DNA of 8,108 nt. It comes from CAVSUR01 sp052143655 (GTDB lineage Bacteria > Actinomycetota > Actinomycetes > Streptosporangiales > Streptosporangiaceae). The position numbers were made by a program, and so were the translations under genes. The notes beneath the pieces were generated by a model that was given only the letters and a program-made list of their open reading frames with translations, made no database searches and was not told the origin of the DNA. Below, piece by piece: positions 5,599 to 8,108 of this stretch (its first letter is position 1; every line of letters starts with the position of its first letter). The stretch covers positions 1 through 8,108 of the forward strand of contig JBKQSL010000372.1 in the NCBI GenBank assembly GCA_052143655.1, in the 5' to 3' direction.

Positions 5599-6992
5599 GC
5601 CAGGTAACAGGCCTCCAGGGCACGGTGGCAGACAGCGGGGCCGGCGCCCGCGGTACCGCGGCCGGCCGGCTGCCCGCCCGGGCCGGGCAGGGCTGGGCTA
5701 GCGCCCCCCCGCCGCCGGCGGATCCCGCGCGCTGGCCCGACGTGGCGGCGCGGCCCGGCGGGCACGCCCGGGCCGCGGTCGCGCGCCTGCTGCTCGCCCG
5801 GATCGCGGCGCGACTGCCGCTGCGCGTCGTGCTGCCGTCCGGGCAGTCTTTCGGCGGCGGCTCGGTCAGCGCGCCGCGGCTGCGGCTGGGCCGGCCGGAG
5901 GACTTCTACCGCAGGGTCGGCGCCACCGGCCTGATCGGGTTCGGCGAGTCGTACATGGCCGGGGACTGGGACTGCGACGACCTCACGGGCCTGCTCACGA
6001 TCCTGGCCGGCCAGCTGGAGACGCTGGTCCCACGGCCGCTGCAGGGGCTGCGCGACTTCTACGTCCGGCACCACCCGGCGGACACCGACGGGGACGAGAG
6101 CGGCGCGCGGCGCAACGTCCGCCGGCATTACGACCTGTCCAACGACATGTTCGCGCTGTTCCTGGACGACACGATGACCTACTCCTCGGCCCTGTTCGAG
6201 GAGGACGCGGCCGGCCGGCCGATCGGGCCGGCGAGTCTGCTCGCGGCGGCCCAGCGGCGCAAGATCGACCGGCTGCTCGACCTGGCCGGCGCGGGCCTGG
6301 GCAGCCGGGTGCTGGAGATCGGCACCGGGTGGGGCGAGCTGGCGCTGCGCGCTGCGGCCCGCGGCGCGCAGGTACGCAGCATCACGATCTCGGTGCAGCA
6401 GCGGGGCCTGGCGGCCCGGCGGATCGAGCAGGCCGGCCTGGCCGGCCGGGTGAGCGTCGAGCTGCTGGACTACCGGCAGGTCACCGGCCAGTACGACGCG
6501 ATCCTGTCGGTGGAGATGATCGAGGCGGTGGCCGAACGGTACTGGCCGGATTATTTCGCCGCCCTCGGCCGGCTGCTGGCGCCAGGCGGCCGGATCGGCC
6601 TGCAGGCGATCACGATGCCGCACCACCGGATGCTCGCCACCCGGCGAACGCAGACCTGGATCCTGAAGTACATCTTCCCCGGCGGCCTTATCCCGTCGGT
6701 GACGGCCATCGAGCAGAACCTGGCCAGCAACGGGCTGCGCATCACCGACCGCCGCGACTTCGGCCCGCACTACGCGCAGACGCTGCGGATCTGGCGCGAG
6801 CGATTCGCCGCCGCCGCGCCGCAGCTGCGGCGGCTGGGCCTCGACGAGGTGTTCGACCGGATGTGGGAGCTGTACCTGAGCTACTCCGAGGCCGGTTTCC
6901 GGTCGGGCTACCTGCAGGTCTCGCAGTTCATCGTGAACCGGCCCGGGCAGGTCGCCGCGCCGCGGCCGGGCCGGCGCAGCGAGGCGGCATGA
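5595..6992 (+). CDS. CFA-synthase-like SAM-dependent methyltransferase, variant active site
   Basis: This encodes 465 residues. The first 60 or so are a low-complexity Ala/Gly/Pro extension. A CFA N-terminal lipid-binding region follows (about 78-165, with ATGLIGFGESYMAGDWDCDD). The methyltransferase fold starts near RRHYDLSNDMFALFLDDTM (177-194). SAM motif I is VLEIGTGWGELAL (239-251); E310 in SVEMIEAV matches the catalytic Glu of CFA synthases, and Y393 in HYAQTL the conserved bicarbonate-site Tyr. Two expected residues differ: the motif YS-Cys-A reads YSSA (S198), and the His of LHTI reads LQAIT (Q337). This fold transfers a methyl group from SAM to a cis double bond of a phospholipid acyl chain. 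The substitutions leave the final product open: cyclopropane, methylene, methyl or another modification. The start is ATG 5595 with AAGGAG 4 nt upstream, overlapping the DUF1365 stop. Confidence 0.92.
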   Translation: MSQVTGLQGTVADSGAGARGTAAGRLPARAGQGWASAPPPPADPARWPDVAARPGGHARAAVARLLLARIAARLPLRVVLPSGQSFGGGSVSAPRLRLGRPEDFYRRVGATGLIGFGESYMAGDWDCDDLTGLLTILAGQLETLVPRPLQGLRDFYVRHHPADTDGDESGARRNVRRHYDLSNDMFALFLDDTMTYSSALFEEDAAGRPIGPASLLAAAQRRKIDRLLDLAGAGLGSRVLEIGTGWGELALRAAARGAQVRSITISVQQRGLAARRIEQAGLAGRVSVELLDYRQVTGQYDAILSVEMIEAVAERYWPDYFAALGRLLAPGGRIGLQAITMPHHRMLATRRTQTWILKYIFPGGLIPSVTAIEQNLASNGLRITDRRDFGPHYAQTLRIWRERFAAAAPQLRRLGLDEVFDRMWELYLSYSEAGFRSGYLQVSQFIVNRPGQVAAPRPGRRSEAA

Positions 6993-7933
6993 GCACGCTG
7001 GCGACCGCCCGGCGGACGGGCGGCGCCGCCGGGCTGCTGATGGGCGTGGCCGAGCAGGCCTTCGGCGGCGAGCCGCCGTTCCGGCTGCGCGCCTGGGACG
7101 GCAGCGAGGCCGGCCCGGCCGGCGCCCCGGTGGTGATCCTGCGCAGCCGCCGGGCACTGCAGCGGCTGGCCTGGCACCCGGGCGAGCTGGGACTGGCCCA
7201 GGCCTACGTGACCGGAGAGCTGGACATCGAGGGGGATCTCACCGACGGGCTGCGCGCGGTCTGGCAGGCGGCCAGGCAGCGGGGCCTGGCGGGGTTCCGG
7301 CTGCCGCCGGCGGGCTGGGCGGCAGCGGCGCGGGCGGCGGCCGCGCTGCGGCTGCCGGGACGGCCGCCGCCGCCCCCGGCCGCGGAGGCCCGGGTATCGG
7401 GCCGGCTGCACAGCCAGAGCCGGGACCGGGCGGTCATCTCCCATCACTACGACGTGCCGGCGGAGTTCTACGAGCTGATCCTCGACCCGTCGATGGCCTA
7501 CTCGTCCGGGTTGTGGGACCGCGCTGGCGCTGACCTGGCGCAGGCCCAGCAGGCCAAGCTCGACGCCATCTGCGCGAAGCTGGAGCTCACCCGCGACAGC
7601 CGGCTGCTGGATGTGGGCTGCGGCTGGGGCTCGGCGGCGATCCACGCGGCGCGCGACTACGGCGCGCGGGTCACCGCGGTCACGCTGGCCGCCGGGCAGG
7701 CCCGGTTCACCCGCGGCCGGGTGGCCGAGCTGGGCCTGGCCGGCCAGGTCACCGTGCGGGTGCAGGACTACCGGGACATTCCCGCCGAGAGCTACGACGC
7801 GATCTGCTCGATCGAGATGGGCGAGCACGTGGGGCGCGCGGAGTACCCGGCGTTCTGCGCGCTGCTGCGGGACCGGCTGCGGCCCGGCGGCCGGCCTGCC
7901 CCGCGCGACCAGGCCCCGGGAGCTGCCCGCTGA
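6989..7933 (+). CDS. Second CFA-synthase-like methyltransferase, C-terminally truncated
   Basis: This encodes 314 residues; relatives usually run to about 400 or more. The N-terminal lipid-binding part (about 30-100, with HPGELGLAQAYVTGELDIEGDL), the methyltransferase entry ISHHYDVPAEFYELILD (150-166), SAM motif I LLDVGCGWGSAAIHAA (206-221) and catalytic-Glu motif SIEMGEHVG (274-282, E279) are intact. The Cys position is again Ser (AYSSGLW, S173). Homology stops abruptly after LRDRLRPGGR (about residue 302). The last 12 residues, PAPRDQAPGAAR, do not fit the family, and the segments carrying the bicarbonate His and Tyr and the final strands of the fold are missing. It is probably inactive unless it acts with its neighbour. 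None of the three forward frames downstream restores the missing part. Its start ATG 6989 overlaps the previous stop (ATGA). Confidence 0.82.
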   Translation: MSTLATARRTGGAAGLLMGVAEQAFGGEPPFRLRAWDGSEAGPAGAPVVILRSRRALQRLAWHPGELGLAQAYVTGELDIEGDLTDGLRAVWQAARQRGLAGFRLPPAGWAAAARAAAALRLPGRPPPPPAAEARVSGRLHSQSRDRAVISHHYDVPAEFYELILDPSMAYSSGLWDRAGADLAQAQQAKLDAICAKLELTRDSRLLDVGCGWGSAAIHAARDYGARVTAVTLAAGQARFTRGRVAELGLAGQVTVRVQDYRDIPAESYDAICSIEMGEHVGRAEYPAFCALLRDRLRPGGRPAPRDQAPGAAR

Positions 7934-7967
7934 GCTGCGGGGCCGGCCGGGCTTCCGGCGGCACGAA

Positions 7968-7998
7968 GCGGCGTTCTGCCTCATGCTCAGGACGCCGC
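7968..7998 (+). terminator. Hairpin after the lipid operon, probable terminator
   Basis: GCGGCGTTCTG (7968-7978) pairs with CAGGACGCCGC (7988-7998), 11 bp including one G-U pair, around a 9-nt loop. It begins 35 nt after the last stop codon. There is no T-tract. Its place directly downstream of the operon supports a terminator role. Confidence 0.5.
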
Positions 7999-8021
7999 CT
8001 CATGGCGCGCGGGTGCTGGTC

Positions 8022-8068
8022 GCCGACGCGGTCCCAGGCTCGGGGGCCTGGCCCGGGACCGCGTCGGC
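8022..8068. terminator. Long perfect-stem hairpin, probable bidirectional terminator
   Basis: GCCGACGCGGTCCC (8022-8035) and GGGACCGCGTCGGC (8055-8068) are exact 14-bp reverse complements. A second short stem, AGGC (8036-8039) with GCCT (8046-8049), lies inside the 19-nt loop. It starts 89 nt after the operon's last stop and ends 5 nt short of an apparent minus-strand stop codon, matching a terminator shared by convergent genes. Because it lies near the window edge, an assembly artefact cannot be fully excluded. Confidence 0.6.
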
Positions 8069-8072
8069 TGGC

Positions 8073-8108
8073 TCAGCCCTCGGCGCCGCTCGGGTTCCGG
8101 GCGGGGAT
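8073..8108 (-). CDS. Possible 3' end of a convergent gene
   Basis: On the minus strand the window edge reads 11 codons (IPARNPSGAEG) followed by TGA (8075-8073). The long hairpin follows 5 nt later in that orientation, as expected after a gene end. Only the stop and hairpin placement support it; no family can be named. Confidence 0.3.
   Translation of the reverse strand: MPARNPSGAEG

Noticed and set aside
3479..6992. Assignment as a tuberculostearate-type (tmsAB/bfaAB) 10-methyl fatty acid operon
   Set aside because: The flavoprotein partner of those systems, as I recall, belongs to a different FAD-binding family; here it is of the amine-oxidase/COG2907 type and a DUF1365 gene is present.
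5580..7157. 525-codon minus-strand open frame opposite the first CFA-like gene
   Set aside because: A long antisense frame is expected in very GC-rich coding DNA; the translation is Arg/Pro/Gly/Ala-rich without recognisable motifs.
7749..8003. Minus-strand open frame of 84 codons near the right edge
   Set aside because: It is mostly antisense to the second CFA-like gene, with Arg/Ser/Pro-rich translation and no supporting signal.

Overview
The window is very GC-rich, its reading frames carry G or C at nearly every third position, GTG starts are common, and adjacent genes overlap by 4 nt. This points to a high-GC actinomycete (Actinomycetota); the genus cannot be read from the sequence. No RNA genes, CRISPR arrays or insertion sequences were found.

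Layout. (1) 2-151, plus strand: C-terminal end of a membrane protein whose start lies outside the window. It converges on the next gene across a hairpin (196-229). (2) 257-3140, minus strand, read right to left: a sensor histidine kinase (1755-3140), a NarL/LuxR-type response regulator (994-1758, sharing GTGA with the kinase stop) and, after a 209-bp gap rich in dyads and repeats, a small five-helix membrane protein (257-784). (3) 3141-3478: a divergent control region. It holds a 26-bp near-perfect palindrome (3384-3409), an ECF-sigma-like promoter candidate just upstream of it, and a leader hairpin. (4) 3479-7933, plus strand: four genes chained by 4-nt overlaps. They encode an FAD-dependent amine-oxidase-fold protein (COG2907 type), a DUF1365 protein and two cyclopropane-fatty-acid-synthase-like (CFA) SAM methyltransferases. 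(5) 7934-8108: two strong hairpins, then what looks like the last 11 codons of a convergent minus-strand gene, so the lipid operon probably ends here.

How the parts may work together. The plus operon is a membrane-lipid modification cassette: CFA-type enzymes methylate double bonds of phospholipid acyl chains, and the FAD protein and DUF1365 protein are recurrent partners of unsettled role. Two points suggest that the product may not be an ordinary cyclopropane. Both CFA-like proteins have Ser where classical CFA synthases have the active-site Cys, and the first also has Gln in place of the usual bicarbonate-site His. The second enzyme is cut short after its SAM-binding core and lacks roughly the last 100 residues of the family. 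The divergent two-component system is a plausible local regulator of the small membrane protein and perhaps of the lipid operon, but nothing in the sequence proves this.
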